From contig NZ_CP033966.1 in NCBI RefSeq assembly GCF_003854895.1, positions 4,092,001 to 4,156,000 on the forward strand: a DNA stretch of 64,000 bases, in the 5' to 3' direction. This document shows positions 54,595 to 63,322 of the stretch, piece by piece. Every line of letters starts with the position of its first letter. Position 1 is the stretch's first letter. Position numbers and translations under genes: made by a program. The DNA comes from Pigmentiphaga sp. H8. Lineage in GTDB: Bacteria > Pseudomonadota > Gammaproteobacteria > Burkholderiales > Burkholderiaceae_B. The notes under the pieces were generated by a model that searched no databases, was not told the DNA's origin, and was given only the letters and a program-made list of their open reading frames with translations.

Positions 54595-55572
54595 TCAGCC
54601 GTGCGCGGGCGGCCGCGCATGCGCACGGTGCGCCAGCAAGGGCAGCATCACGTCCAGCATGGGCGTATCCACGCCGGCCGACCGGGCCAGGTCCTGGACC
54701 GCGAACAACTGCGCGTCCAGCTCCAGCGGGCGTCCGGCCAGCAGGTCCTGCAGCATGGACGGCGGATGCGGGTTCGATCCCGTGGCCGCCACCTGCCCCT
54801 CCAGGTCGAACTCCATGGCGACGCCGTAGCGGGCCGCCACCGCGCAGGTCTCCCGGGCAAGGCGGGCATACAGCTCGCGCGTGGCGGAATCCGCGAGCAG
54901 GCCCGACGATGGCGACTGAGTCAGGCAGGACAGCAGCGAACTGGGAACGTTGAGCAGAAGCTTCCTCCAGATCTCCCGGCCGATGTCCCCGGTAGCCGCC
55001 GCGCCCGGCAGCCCGCGCCGCAGCAGCGCCACCACCTGCTCGAGCCGCGGCGACAACGCGCCGCCGGGCTCGCCCACCACGAAACTGCTGGCGCGCGAAT
55101 TGTTGCGCACCACGCCTGGCGCGACGACCTCGTTGGGCGAACGGATCACGCAGCCCAGCGTCCGCGCCAGGCCCGGCTCGCGCGCAAGCGTGCCTTCCGG
55201 ATCGAGCCGGGATACCGAGGATGCGCCCCCGCTCAACGCCGCCAGATACCACCACGGAATGCCGTTCACCGCGAAGACCACCGGCGTATCGGCTCCCAGC
55301 AGCGCCCGCATCGATGACGCCGCCGGCGGCAGGCCGTGGGCCTTGAGCGTGGAGACGACCAGGTCCTGCGGCCCCAGGTCGGCGGGACGGTCGCTGGCCG
55401 CCACGCGCACGGTGAACTCGCCGTCGGGGCCGATGAACCGCAGGCCGTCGCGGCGGATGGCCGCCAGATGCTCGCCGCGGGCGACGACCGACACGTCGAC
55501 GCCCGCCCGCGCCAGATGAGCCGCCATGTATCCGCCCACCGCCCCGGCGCCGAAGATGCAAACCTTGTTCAT
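54595..55572 (-). CDS. Ketopantoate reductase (PanE/ApbA)-family oxidoreductase
   Basis: 325 residues. NADP-binding IFGAGAVGGYMAAHLARAG at 6-24, the catalytic Lys in IWRKLLLNVP and a C-terminal LEGQVAATG...HPPSMLQDLLAGRPLELD segment that matches PanE. Members include true ketopantoate reductases and catabolic 2-oxoacid reductases; sequence alone does not decide. It is divergent from the GntR operon, with palindromic operators between them. Confidence 0.87.
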   Translation of the reverse strand: MNKVCIFGAGAVGGYMAAHLARAGVDVSVVARGEHLAAIRRDGLRFIGPDGEFTVRVAASDRPADLGPQDLVVSTLKAHGLPPAASSMRALLGADTPVVFAVNGIPWWYLAALSGGASSVSRLDPEGTLAREPGLARTLGCVIRSPNEVVAPGVVRNNSRASSFVVGEPGGALSPRLEQVVALLRRGLPGAAATGDIGREIWRKLLLNVPSSLLSCLTQSPSSGLLADSATRELYARLARETCAVAARYGVAMEFDLEGQVAATGSNPHPPSMLQDLLAGRPLELDAQLFAVQDLARSAGVDTPMLDVMLPLLAHRAHARPPAHG

Positions 55573-55691
55573 GGTGAAAGAGTATCCAAAGAGTCTAGGC
55601 CCCGGCCTCGATGAAGACCGGCATGGCTATTCTTTCATGCCGCCCCCCTGGCATGAAACCGCCGGCGTGCGCGATCTCGTCAACATTCCAT

Positions 55692-55740
55692 TGACATCAT
55701 GATGTCATGCCGTCATGATGCCTTCACATCATGACGGCAT
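55692..55740. promoter_or_regulatory. Palindromic GntR operators
   Basis: Two strong palindromes in a row: the perfect 16-bp TGACATCATGATGTCA (55692-55707), and a 14-bp inverted repeat ATGCCGTCATGATG (55707-55720) / CATCATGACGGCAT (55727-55740) with a 6-nt spacer. All share a TCATGATG core. They stop 10 nt before the gntR start, so binding would block its own transcription or translation initiation region, and could also affect the divergent reductase gene. Confidence 0.75.
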
Positions 55741-55749
55741 GACTCACGC

Positions 55750-56502
55750 ATGGACCTTCCCAACCCGCTGCTGACCGAAGGCGGCGCGCCGCTGTACCGG
55801 CAGGTGGCCGAGCACCTCATCCAGCGCATCGCCAGCGGCCAGCTCGTCCCCGGGGACGCCCTGCCCCCGGAAGACAGCCTGTGTCGCGAGTTCGGCGTCA
55901 GCCGCATCACCGTCCGCAAGGCCGTCGAGGAACTGCTGGCCCGCCACCTGATCGTCCGCCGCCGCGGCGTCGGCACCTTCGTCAACGATCCGCGCCGGGC
56001 CACCAAGGACGTCACCTTGGTCGGCGTGATCGACGAAGTCCTGCCGCGCAACCAGGTCAGCGTCGTGGACGAGGCCTGGACGCCCCTGCCGGCCAGGCTG
56101 CGCGAACTGTTCGGCCTGGGCACGCAGAAATGGAAATGCGTGCGCGCGGTCAACCACGTGGCGCCCGGCGAACCGCTGGACTACGCCCATTTCTACTTCG
56201 CCGAACACGTGGCCGACGGCATAGGCGCCGCCGAGGTGGCCGGCCCGCTGCCGCCGGTCAAATACCTCCAGACCCGCCTGAACGTCCGCATCGACCACGC
56301 CGACCAGCTCGTCGAGCCTATGGCGGCCACCAGCGAGATCGCCGCCCGCCTGGGCATCTCGCGGAACACCCCGGTGCTGCGCGCCACCCGCATCTACTAC
56401 GACGTGCAGAACCGGCCGGTGGAGATCGTCGATGCGGTCTATCACCCCGAACGCTACCGATACACGGCCACCCTCTATCCCAAGGCGGGAGCCGGCAACT
56501 GA
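55750..56502 (+). CDS. GntR-family (HutC/UTRA) transcriptional regulator
   Basis: 250 residues. The N-terminal wHTH is LYRQVAEHLIQRIASGQLVPGDALPPEDSLCREFGVSRITVRKAVEELLARHLIVRRRGVGTFV (about 15-78), and the C-terminal UTRA domain spans 95-245. It heads gntR-bug-DUF1028. The operators just upstream suggest autoregulation. Effector likely related to the ligand of the Bug protein. Confidence 0.92.
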   Translation: MDLPNPLLTEGGAPLYRQVAEHLIQRIASGQLVPGDALPPEDSLCREFGVSRITVRKAVEELLARHLIVRRRGVGTFVNDPRRATKDVTLVGVIDEVLPRNQVSVVDEAWTPLPARLRELFGLGTQKWKCVRAVNHVAPGEPLDYAHFYFAEHVADGIGAAEVAGPLPPVKYLQTRLNVRIDHADQLVEPMAATSEIAARLGISRNTPVLRATRIYYDVQNRPVEIVDAVYHPERYRYTATLYPKAGAGN

Positions 56503-56530
56503 TTCCTCGTCGTCTTTCTAAGGACACGCC

Positions 56531-57523
56531 ATGCGCTCGAGCAGATGGAAAGGCAAGTTGTCGAAGTGGTCCCGCTACCTGTTGCTGGGGGTCGCCACAG
56601 GAAGCGGTCAGGCGGTCGCGCAGGACTATCCGGCGCGGCCGGTCAAGCTGGTCAGCCCTTGGGCGCCCGGCGGCGCCAACGACATCTTCTGCCGGGCGCT
56701 GGCGCAGAAGCTGACCGAATCGCTGGGACAGCCGGTGGTCGTGGAAAACCGCCCCGGCGCGGCCGGCACCATAGGCTCGGACTACGCTGCCAAGGCGCCG
56801 GCCGACGGCTACACCCTGGTCATGGGCAGCTCGCCCACCCACTCCATCGCGCCCGGCCTGTATCCCCGGCTGCCCTACGATCCCATGCGCGACTTCGCGC
56901 CCGTCACGCTGGCCGCCGTGGTGCCCAACATCCTCGTGGTCCATCCCTCGCTGCCGATCCGCTCGGTGCCCGAGCTGATCGACTACGCCAAGGCCCACCC
57001 CCGCCAGCTCAACTTCTCGTCCACCGGCAACGGTTCCTCGCAGCACCTGTTCGGCGAACTCTTCAAATACCTGGCCCACGTCGACATCGTCCACGTTCCC
57101 TACAAGGGCACGGGCCCGGCGCTGAACGACCTCCTGTCCGGCCAGGTGCAGATGGCCTTCGAGAACCCGCCCGCCCTGCTGCCCCACATCCAGGCCGGCC
57201 GCCTGCGCGCGCTGGCGGTGGCGGGCACCAAGCGGTCGGCGTCGCTGCCCGACCTGCCCACGGTGGCCGAGGCGGGCCTGCCCGGCTACGACGTAGCCGT
57301 CTGGTTCGGCATCTTCGCGCCGGCCGGCACGCCCAAGCCCGTCATCGAACGGCTGCACAAGGACATCGCCGCGGCGCTCGCCTCGCCCGACATCAAGACG
57401 CGCATGGACGGCTTCGGCGCCGAGATCATCGGCGCCGGCCCCGGACAGTTCGATGCCTACCTGCGCGCCGAGATCCCCAAGTGGGCCGCCATCATCAAGG
57501 CGGCCAACGTCAAGGTCGACTAG
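56531..57523 (+). CDS. Bug/TctC-family periplasmic solute-binding protein
   Basis: 330 residues; signal peptide ends near AVAQDYPARP (about residue 31). Ligand loops SPWAPGGANDIFCR and VENRPGAAGTIGSD, C-terminus IIKAANVKVD. AAGGA precedes the ATG. It lies between gntR and the DUF1028 gene with short gaps, which makes it part of a three-gene operon. Confidence 0.95.
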   Translation: MRSSRWKGKLSKWSRYLLLGVATGSGQAVAQDYPARPVKLVSPWAPGGANDIFCRALAQKLTESLGQPVVVENRPGAAGTIGSDYAAKAPADGYTLVMGSSPTHSIAPGLYPRLPYDPMRDFAPVTLAAVVPNILVVHPSLPIRSVPELIDYAKAHPRQLNFSSTGNGSSQHLFGELFKYLAHVDIVHVPYKGTGPALNDLLSGQVQMAFENPPALLPHIQAGRLRALAVAGTKRSASLPDLPTVAEAGLPGYDVAVWFGIFAPAGTPKPVIERLHKDIAAALASPDIKTRMDGFGAEIIGAGPGQFDAYLRAEIPKWAAIIKAANVKVD

Positions 57524-57551
57524 CCACCACCCCGTCCCCAAGGAGGTATCC

Positions 57552-58253
57552 ATGACGTTTTCCGTGATCGCCCGCTGCCCGCGCACGGGCATGTTCGGCA
57601 TCGCCATCGCCACGCGCCCCATGGCCATCGGCGCCAAGTGCCCGTTCCTGCGGCCCGGCATGGGCGGGCTGGTCGTGCAGGCCAACGGCGACCCCCGCCT
57701 GGGGCCGCTGGGCCTGTCGCTGCTGGAACAGGGCTATTCCGCCCGCAAGGTGCTGAACGACATCATCGAAAGCGACGGGGAAGACAACATCGCCTGGCGG
57801 CAGATCGCCGTCATCGACAAGGACGGCCGGACCGCCGCCGTGACCGGCAAGGACAACGAGGACTGGAAGGGCCACATCGCCAAACAGGACTATGTCGTGC
57901 TGGGCAACCGCCTGACCAGCGAGCGCACGCTTACCGCCATGTCCGACGCCTTCGAGCGGCACGCCGACCTGGAGCTGGCCGACCGCCTGGTTGGCGTGCT
58001 GGAAGCGGCGCGCGACGCCGGCGGCCAGGTGGCCGGGCAGCACTCCGCCGCGCTGCTGGTGCACAACAGGAAATCCTACGCCTGGGTCGACCTGCGGGTG
58101 GACGAACACGACGAGCCCATCGGCGAGCTGCGCCGCCTGTACGGCCTGTATGTGCCCCTGATTCCGTACTACGACCGGCGGCCGGCCAATCCCAGCATGC
58201 CCCGGGATGATCTCTGGAGGAAGGAAACCGGCGTCCAGGGGGGACCAAGGTAA
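57552..58253 (+). CDS. DUF1028-family protein
   Basis: 233 residues from the ATG with AGGAGG 6 nt upstream. It begins with TFSVIARCPRTGMFGIAIAT, the N-terminal segment of the family, which has an Ntn-hydrolase-like fold; LVVQANGDPRLGPLGLSLLEQGYSA and AVTGKDNEDWKGH follow. Family members are often near peptidase or acyl-transport genes, but no reaction is established. The Bug protein upstream probably supplies its substrate. Confidence 0.85.
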   Translation: MTFSVIARCPRTGMFGIAIATRPMAIGAKCPFLRPGMGGLVVQANGDPRLGPLGLSLLEQGYSARKVLNDIIESDGEDNIAWRQIAVIDKDGRTAAVTGKDNEDWKGHIAKQDYVVLGNRLTSERTLTAMSDAFERHADLELADRLVGVLEAARDAGGQVAGQHSAALLVHNRKSYAWVDLRVDEHDEPIGELRRLYGLYVPLIPYYDRRPANPSMPRDDLWRKETGVQGGPR

Positions 58254-58371
58254 GGGTTCCTGACAATACCGTTCCACCACGTCCAGGATCGATTATGCGA
58301 TTACACTTTTGAAGCCAGACCGTAATCCGCCGCGCCGGGGGTGAGGAGTCGCACCTTCCGCGCGGGAACGT

Positions 58372-60288
58372 ATGAACACCCTGTTCCCCCTCCTTTTGTC
58401 CGCCCTGACTCCGATCGCGCTGACTTCGGTCTATGTCGCGCTCAGGGCATGGCTGCCCGGCGGCAGGCAAGGGAATCTCCACATGTCGGTGCTGTTCGGC
58501 GCCGCGATGTGGCTGGCCATGATGTCCTCGGTCCACCACGGACAGTACACGATCGCCGACATGCGGGGCGCCATCCTGGTGCTGGCCTACCTTTTCGGCG
58601 GCCCCATCCCCGCGGTCGTGTCCCTGGCCATCGGCGCCATCACCCGCGGCTGGATAGGCGGCCCCGCGGCACCCATAGGCGTGGCCGTCCTGGCCACCAT
58701 CTTCCTCGGCATCGTCGTCCTGGCGCGCTGGCGCACCCGGCTGGTGCCCGAACCCGGCGCGGTCTCGGCGGGCTCCCTTGCCACGATGGGCGCCTGGGCT
58801 TCGCTGAACCAGGCCGCGGCGCTGTGGCTGGCCCACGTGACCGGGTCGCTGCTGATCGTCATGCCGCTCTCCCAGTTCTGCGTAACCATGATCGCCGGGG
58901 GCATGCTCATCCTCATCCAGCAGAAGACCAACCTCGGCCGCAAGCTCAACGAACAGCAGGACCTGGTCAGGACGCTGCTGGTCCGGGACCGGGCCTCCGG
59001 CCTGCTGAACCGGGCCGGCTTCTGGCTCGAACTGGATGCCGCGCTGCGAAAACTCGCCGGCTCCGACGACAAGATCACCGTGCTGCTCATCTCCATCCGC
59101 CGGCTGCGCAACGTCAGCGTGACGCTGGGCCCCAGCCTGTCCGAGTCCCTGCTGACCGAGGCGGCCCGCAGGCTCGAGGACGTGGTGAAGAACCCCACCC
59201 TGTCGCGCTTCGACGACGGCACCTTCGGCCTGTTCGTCATGGCCGACCGCCTGGACGAGACTGTCACGCTGGTCGACAACGTCTTCGCCGCCTTCCGCCG
59301 CCCCTTCCACTCCCATGGCCGCGACCTGCACCTGAGCCTGAACATCGGCATCAGTTCGTCCTCGGGCGACCACGATGCCCTCGAAACGCTCATCGCACAC
59401 GGCAACCAGGCCCTGGCGCGCTCCATCACGCTGGGGGAAAACCGGCTGCAGGTCTACGACGAAAACACCATCGTACAAGCCGTCCGCCCCATGAAACTCG
59501 AAGTGGAACTGCGGCGCGCGGTCGAGACCGGCAACGAATTCCTGCTGCAATACCAGCCCAAGGTCCACCTGGATACCGGCAAGCTCCACGGCGTCGAGGC
59601 ACTGTGCCGCTGGCATTCACCCGCCCTGGGCAAGGTGGCTCCCGATGAATTCATTCCCGTGGCCGAAACCTCGGGCCTGATCGTTCCCCTGGGAGAATGG
59701 GTGCTCCAGGAAACCTGCCGCCAACTCGTCGAATGGCGCAGGCGCGGCTTCACCCCGCCGGTAACGTCCGTCAACCTTTCCGCGAAACAACTGCTGGACG
59801 ACGACTTCCCTGAAAAATCCCTGCGCTGCGTGCTGGACCACGGCCTGAGCCCCACGCAGATCGAGTTCGAACTGACCGAATCCTCCGTCATGACGAACCC
59901 CAACCTGTCCATCAACGTGCTCAACCGCCTCAAGGCCCTGGGCTTCCCGCTGTCCCTGGACGATTTCGGCAGCGGCGCCTCGAACATCGGCCACCTGAAA
60001 GCCCTGCCGTTCGACTGCATCAAGATCGACAAGAGCGTGATCGACGACCTGGGGGCCAGCGACGACGCGGAAATCGTCTGCCAGGCGATCTACGGGTTGG
60101 GAAGCGCGATGCACCTGGACATGGTGGCCGAAGGCATCGAGACCGAGGCCCAGCGCAACCAGTTGCGGGAGATCGGGTTTACCTTGGGACAGGGGTTTTA
60201 TTTTTCGCGGGCGTTGAGTGGGGATGAGTTGGCCGCGGGGTGGTTGGCGCGAGGCTACAGGAGCCAGGACGCGGAATCGGCTCTATAA
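58372..60288 (+). CDS. Membrane EAL phosphodiesterase with degenerate GGDEF domain
   Basis: 638 residues. N-terminal 5TM receptor of the LytS-YhcK type (about 1-185; DMRGAILVLAYLFGG and the RGWIGGPAAPIG segment), a GGDEF-like domain (205-365) whose active motif is replaced by FDDGTF at 280-285, and an EAL domain (375-630). The EAL domain keeps Glu409-Ala-Leu, the DDFGSG motif (530-535), KIDK (551-554) and the AEGIE glutamate near 587, so it should hydrolyse c-di-GMP; the GGDEF part may bind GTP as a regulator. It senses an unknown signal at the membrane. Confidence 0.92.
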   Translation: MNTLFPLLLSALTPIALTSVYVALRAWLPGGRQGNLHMSVLFGAAMWLAMMSSVHHGQYTIADMRGAILVLAYLFGGPIPAVVSLAIGAITRGWIGGPAAPIGVAVLATIFLGIVVLARWRTRLVPEPGAVSAGSLATMGAWASLNQAAALWLAHVTGSLLIVMPLSQFCVTMIAGGMLILIQQKTNLGRKLNEQQDLVRTLLVRDRASGLLNRAGFWLELDAALRKLAGSDDKITVLLISIRRLRNVSVTLGPSLSESLLTEAARRLEDVVKNPTLSRFDDGTFGLFVMADRLDETVTLVDNVFAAFRRPFHSHGRDLHLSLNIGISSSSGDHDALETLIAHGNQALARSITLGENRLQVYDENTIVQAVRPMKLEVELRRAVETGNEFLLQYQPKVHLDTGKLHGVEALCRWHSPALGKVAPDEFIPVAETSGLIVPLGEWVLQETCRQLVEWRRRGFTPPVTSVNLSAKQLLDDDFPEKSLRCVLDHGLSPTQIEFELTESSVMTNPNLSINVLNRLKALGFPLSLDDFGSGASNIGHLKALPFDCIKIDKSVIDDLGASDDAEIVCQAIYGLGSAMHLDMVAEGIETEAQRNQLREIGFTLGQGFYFSRALSGDELAAGWLARGYRSQDAESAL

Positions 60289-60379
60289 GCTGTCGATTTC
60301 GGCCGCCTTCATTCGTCGTACCGTGGCACCGGTCGCCTCACAGGCTGGCCGGCTCTCGACACATCCTACCGAGGTCCAC

Positions 60380-60589
60380 ATGGCAACCCAAGAAAAGGTC
60401 ACCGGTCCGGCGTCCTACTTCCCTTCGATCGAGAAGAAGCACGGCGAACCCATCGAGCATTGGATGCAGGTGCTCAAGAAGGCTGGGCCGCTCAAGCACA
60501 TGGAACTGGTGACACATTTGAAGTCGGAGCATCAGATGGGGCATGGGCATGCCAATGCGCTGGTGGCGTGGTATCTGGCTCAGCGGTAG
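60380..60589 (+). CDS. DUF4287-family small protein
   Basis: 69 residues. The family pattern YFPSIEKKHGEPIEHWMQVLKKAG...KHMELVTHLKSEHQMGHGHANALVAWYLA is complete. GAGG lies 5 nt upstream of the ATG. Small cytoplasmic protein, function unknown. Ends at the edge of the lower-GC patch. Confidence 0.88.
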   Translation: MATQEKVTGPASYFPSIEKKHGEPIEHWMQVLKKAGPLKHMELVTHLKSEHQMGHGHANALVAWYLAQR

Positions 60590-60664
60590 GCCAAGGCACG
60601 CTGGTATAGTGACGTTGGCGGGCTCGAAAGACTGACGCTCAGGACGAAGTAACCGAGGAAATTT

Positions 60665-60991
60665 ATGGCGAAGATATGGCGGCAAGCCAATCTGGCGGAT
60701 GATAGCCCGGACACGGAAATTTCCAGCCTTGACAGAGTTACCCTTGAGAAAGGGGCAACCGACTTAGTCCTGAATATGCTGAGTGTGCATGGGGCACTAA
60801 TCGCTGTCGTGGAGGACATGCGCGCCTGGTCCAGCAGCGACGAGCACGCTGGGCGCTACCTTCGCGGGTATGTTGAAGACATCACGGCCGCCCTTTCGGG
60901 CTCACACAAAGCATTTGAGGCGAACCCAGTCAAACAGGCGCTTGCTGACGCCCGCATCGAGATCCCTGACAACTACTTGGGCGAATCATGA
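60665..60991 (+). CDS. Unknown protein in lower-GC patch
   Basis: 108 residues, GAGGAA before the ATG. Mostly helical, acidic, with a central SVHGALIAVVEDMRAWSSSDEHAGRYLRGYVEDI segment; no family recognised. It overlaps the next gene by 4 nt (ATGA), so the two are co-translated. Its base composition is visibly lower in G+C than the flanking genes, a sign of recent acquisition. Confidence 0.75.
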   Translation: MAKIWRQANLADDSPDTEISSLDRVTLEKGATDLVLNMLSVHGALIAVVEDMRAWSSSDEHAGRYLRGYVEDITAALSGSHKAFEANPVKQALADARIEIPDNYLGES

Positions 60992-61320
60992 CATCTGGAA
61001 TCCAGAAGAAGAGTGTCGCCTTGGCGTCTGAGGGCTACGGTGCCAAGCTGCACGATCTGAGCGAAGTCAAGGACAGGGCCCGACCTCTTGACGGGGATGG
61101 CGATCCGCCCGATCATGACGAAATGGAACGCAGAGTCAAAGCCCTAGAGGATGCGATGGTCCAGGTTCGCGAGACCATGGCTGTCGTTCGCTCAAACTAC
61201 GCCACGAAGGAAGATCTCCATAAGGAGCTGAATTCGCAGACGTGGAAACTTATTACGTGGACAACCGGTATTTGCACGCTACTGGTCGCCGCCACTTTTT
61301 TTATCGCAACCAAGATCTAA
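60988..61320 (+). CDS. Small membrane protein with coiled-coil
   Basis: 110 residues. A charged N-terminal half, a coiled-coil (DEMERRVKALEDAMVQVRETMAVVRSNYATKEDLHKEL, about 45-82) and a C-terminal transmembrane segment (LITWTTGICTLLVAATFFIAT). This form is common among phage-linked and genomic-island proteins of related bacteria (from memory, not checked). It is translationally coupled to the preceding gene and followed by a terminator. Confidence 0.75.
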   Translation: MTSGIQKKSVALASEGYGAKLHDLSEVKDRARPLDGDGDPPDHDEMERRVKALEDAMVQVRETMAVVRSNYATKEDLHKELNSQTWKLITWTTGICTLLVAATFFIATKI

Positions 61321-61347
61321 CGGTCTTGCTAGCGTTGCCTTCAGAAG

Positions 61348-61371
61348 CCCAGCCCCAGAGCTGGGTTTTTT
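61348..61371 (+). terminator. Rho-independent terminator of the two-gene island
   Basis: CCCAGC / GCTGGG stem (61348-61353 with 61360-61365), 6-nt loop, followed by six T residues. Confidence 0.85.
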
Positions 61372-61534
61372 GTTGTCGAGCGGCCGGAGGGCTAGACTCA
61401 GGCTTTTGCTTCTGTTCGATGCCCACACACCTGAATCGCGATGAAATGGATGGCTCCGATCACAACAGGGAGCCCGAATAGGCCGGCATGTCCGCGCACG
61501 CAAACCATGTCAATTTTTAGTCAAACCGCATCGC

Positions 61535-61565
61535 ACAAAAAGAAACGCCACCCGCAAGGGTGGCG
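61535..61565 (-). terminator. Terminator of the tRNA transcript
   Basis: On the minus strand a perfect 8-bp stem CGCCACCC / GGGTGGCG (61565-61558 with 61553-61546) and a TTGC loop, then TTTCTTTTT. It lies 29 nt past the tRNA 3' end. Confidence 0.85.
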
Positions 61566-61593
61566 CTAAGTGCTTGATACCTAAGCAATTCTT

Positions 61594-61672
<79 letters not shown>

Positions 61673-61716
61673 GAGGGCGCAATTCTACACTGAGTTGCGC
61701 CCTGGGCCGGGACCGG

Positions 61717-63168
61717 TCAGATCACGTACAGATCCACGTACTCATGCACCGGCATGGCCTCCAGCGCCTGCTGGTCCAGCGACACGCCCAGGATGGCGTC
61801 CTGCTGCTTGGTCGGGAAGCGGCGGGCCAGGTTGGTCCGGAACTTGGCCTCCAGCAGCGGGATGCCGTCCTTGCGGCGACGCTTGTGGCCGATGGGGTAT
61901 TCGCAGACGATTTCCTTGAGCTTCTTGCCGTCCTTGAATTCCACGGTCAGCGCGTTGGCGATAGAGCGCTTCTCGGGGTCGTGGTAGTCCTTGGTGAAGG
62001 CCGGGTCCTCGACGCAGACGATCTTGTCGCGCAACTGGTCGATGCGCGGGTCCCTGGCGATCTCGTCCTCGTAGTCGCCGGCGGTCAGCCGGCCGAACAG
62101 GATGGGCACGGCCACCATGTACTGGATGCAGTGGTCGCGGTCGGCGGGGTTGTCCAGCGGGCCCTTCTTGTCGATGATGCGGATGCAGGCTTCGTGGGTG
62201 CGGATGGTGATTTTCTTGATGTCGTCCGCGCTGCGGCCCTGCTTCTGCAACTGCTTGTGGATGTCCATCGCGCATTCGACGGCGGTCTGCGAGTGGAACT
62301 CGGCCGGGAAGGAGATCTTGAACAGCACGTTCTCCATCACGTAGCTGCCGTAGGGGCGCTGGAACTTGAAGGGCTGGCCCTTGAACAGGACGTCGTAGAA
62401 GCCCCAGGTCTTGGCGCTCAGCACCGAGGGATAGCCCATTTCGCCGGTGCGCGCGATCAGCGCCAGGCGCACGGCGCGGCTGGTGGCGTCGCCGGCGGCC
62501 CAGCTCTTGCGCGAGCCGGTGTTGGGCGCGTGGCGATAGGTGCGCAGGCTCTGGCCGTCGACCCAGGCCAGCGACACGGCGTTGATCAGTTCATCGCGGG
62601 TCAGGCCCATCATCTGGCCGACCACGGCGGTGGAGGCGACCTTGACCAGCACCACGTGATCCAGGCCCACGCGGTTGAAGGAGTTCTCCAGCGCGATGCA
62701 GCCCTGGATTTCGTGCGCCTTGATCATGGCGGTCAGGACGTCGCGCATGGTCAGCGGCTTCTTGCCCGCGGCGACGGCCTGGCGCGACAGCCAATCGGCC
62801 GTGGCCAGGATGCCGCCCAGGTTGTCCGAGGGATGACCCCATTCGGCGGCCAGCCAGGTGTCGTTGAAGTCCAGCCAGCGGATGATGGTGCCGATGTTGA
62901 AGGCGGCCTGCACGGGATCGAGCTGGAACTGGGTGCCGGGCACCTTGGCGCCGTTGGGCACGACGGTGCCGGGCACGATGGGTCCGAGCAGCTTGGTGCA
63001 GGCCGGATACTCCAGCGCCTCCAGGCCGCAGCCCAGGGTGTCGATCAGGCAGTTGCGCGCGGTCTCGTAGGCCAGCTTGCTGGTGATGCGCTTTTTCAGG
63101 ACGTAGTCGACGATGTCGACCAGGACCTGGTCGGGCTTCGGACGAACGGTAGAGATAGCGGAAGACAT
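61717..63168 (-). CDS. prpD: 2-methylcitrate dehydratase PrpD (MmgE/PrpD family)
   Basis: 483 residues, the same length as enterobacterial PrpD. Substrate-site segments IIRWLDFNDTWLAAEWGHPSDNLGGILA and NRVGLDHVVLVKVASTAVVG are visible. It dehydrates 2-methylcitrate to 2-methylaconitate in propionate catabolism. It lies downstream of prpC on the same strand, with a hairpin repeat between them; no prpB, acnD or prpR is inside the window to this side. Confidence 0.95.
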   Translation of the reverse strand: MSSAISTVRPKPDQVLVDIVDYVLKKRITSKLAYETARNCLIDTLGCGLEALEYPACTKLLGPIVPGTVVPNGAKVPGTQFQLDPVQAAFNIGTIIRWLDFNDTWLAAEWGHPSDNLGGILATADWLSRQAVAAGKKPLTMRDVLTAMIKAHEIQGCIALENSFNRVGLDHVVLVKVASTAVVGQMMGLTRDELINAVSLAWVDGQSLRTYRHAPNTGSRKSWAAGDATSRAVRLALIARTGEMGYPSVLSAKTWGFYDVLFKGQPFKFQRPYGSYVMENVLFKISFPAEFHSQTAVECAMDIHKQLQKQGRSADDIKKITIRTHEACIRIIDKKGPLDNPADRDHCIQYMVAVPILFGRLTAGDYEDEIARDPRIDQLRDKIVCVEDPAFTKDYHDPEKRSIANALTVEFKDGKKLKEIVCEYPIGHKRRRKDGIPLLEAKFRTNLARRFPTKQQDAILGVSLDQQALEAMPVHEYVDLYVI

Positions 63169-63173
63169 GGGGC

Positions 63174-63248
63174 TCCCCCTACGCGCTTCGCGCGCCCCCC
63201 AGGGGGCGGCACTGGCGGACCGGCGGAGCCGGATCCGCGGTGCCCTGG
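63174..63248 (-). repeat. Dispersed 3' hairpin repeat, copy 7 (type A)
   Basis: Between the prpC stop and the prpD start, in the orientation of both genes: CCCCCTACGCGCTTCGCGCG, CCCCCCAGGGGGCGG and GGACCGGCGGAGCCGGATCC modules. Like the copies in the liv operon it is intercistronic rather than at an operon end. Confidence 0.85.
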
Positions 63249-63322
63249 ATGGGCGGTTTGCGCTTTGCGGGTTTGATTGGTTGAAGGATGTTGGTTATTG
63301 CAGGAATGAAGCGGTCTTTTCT

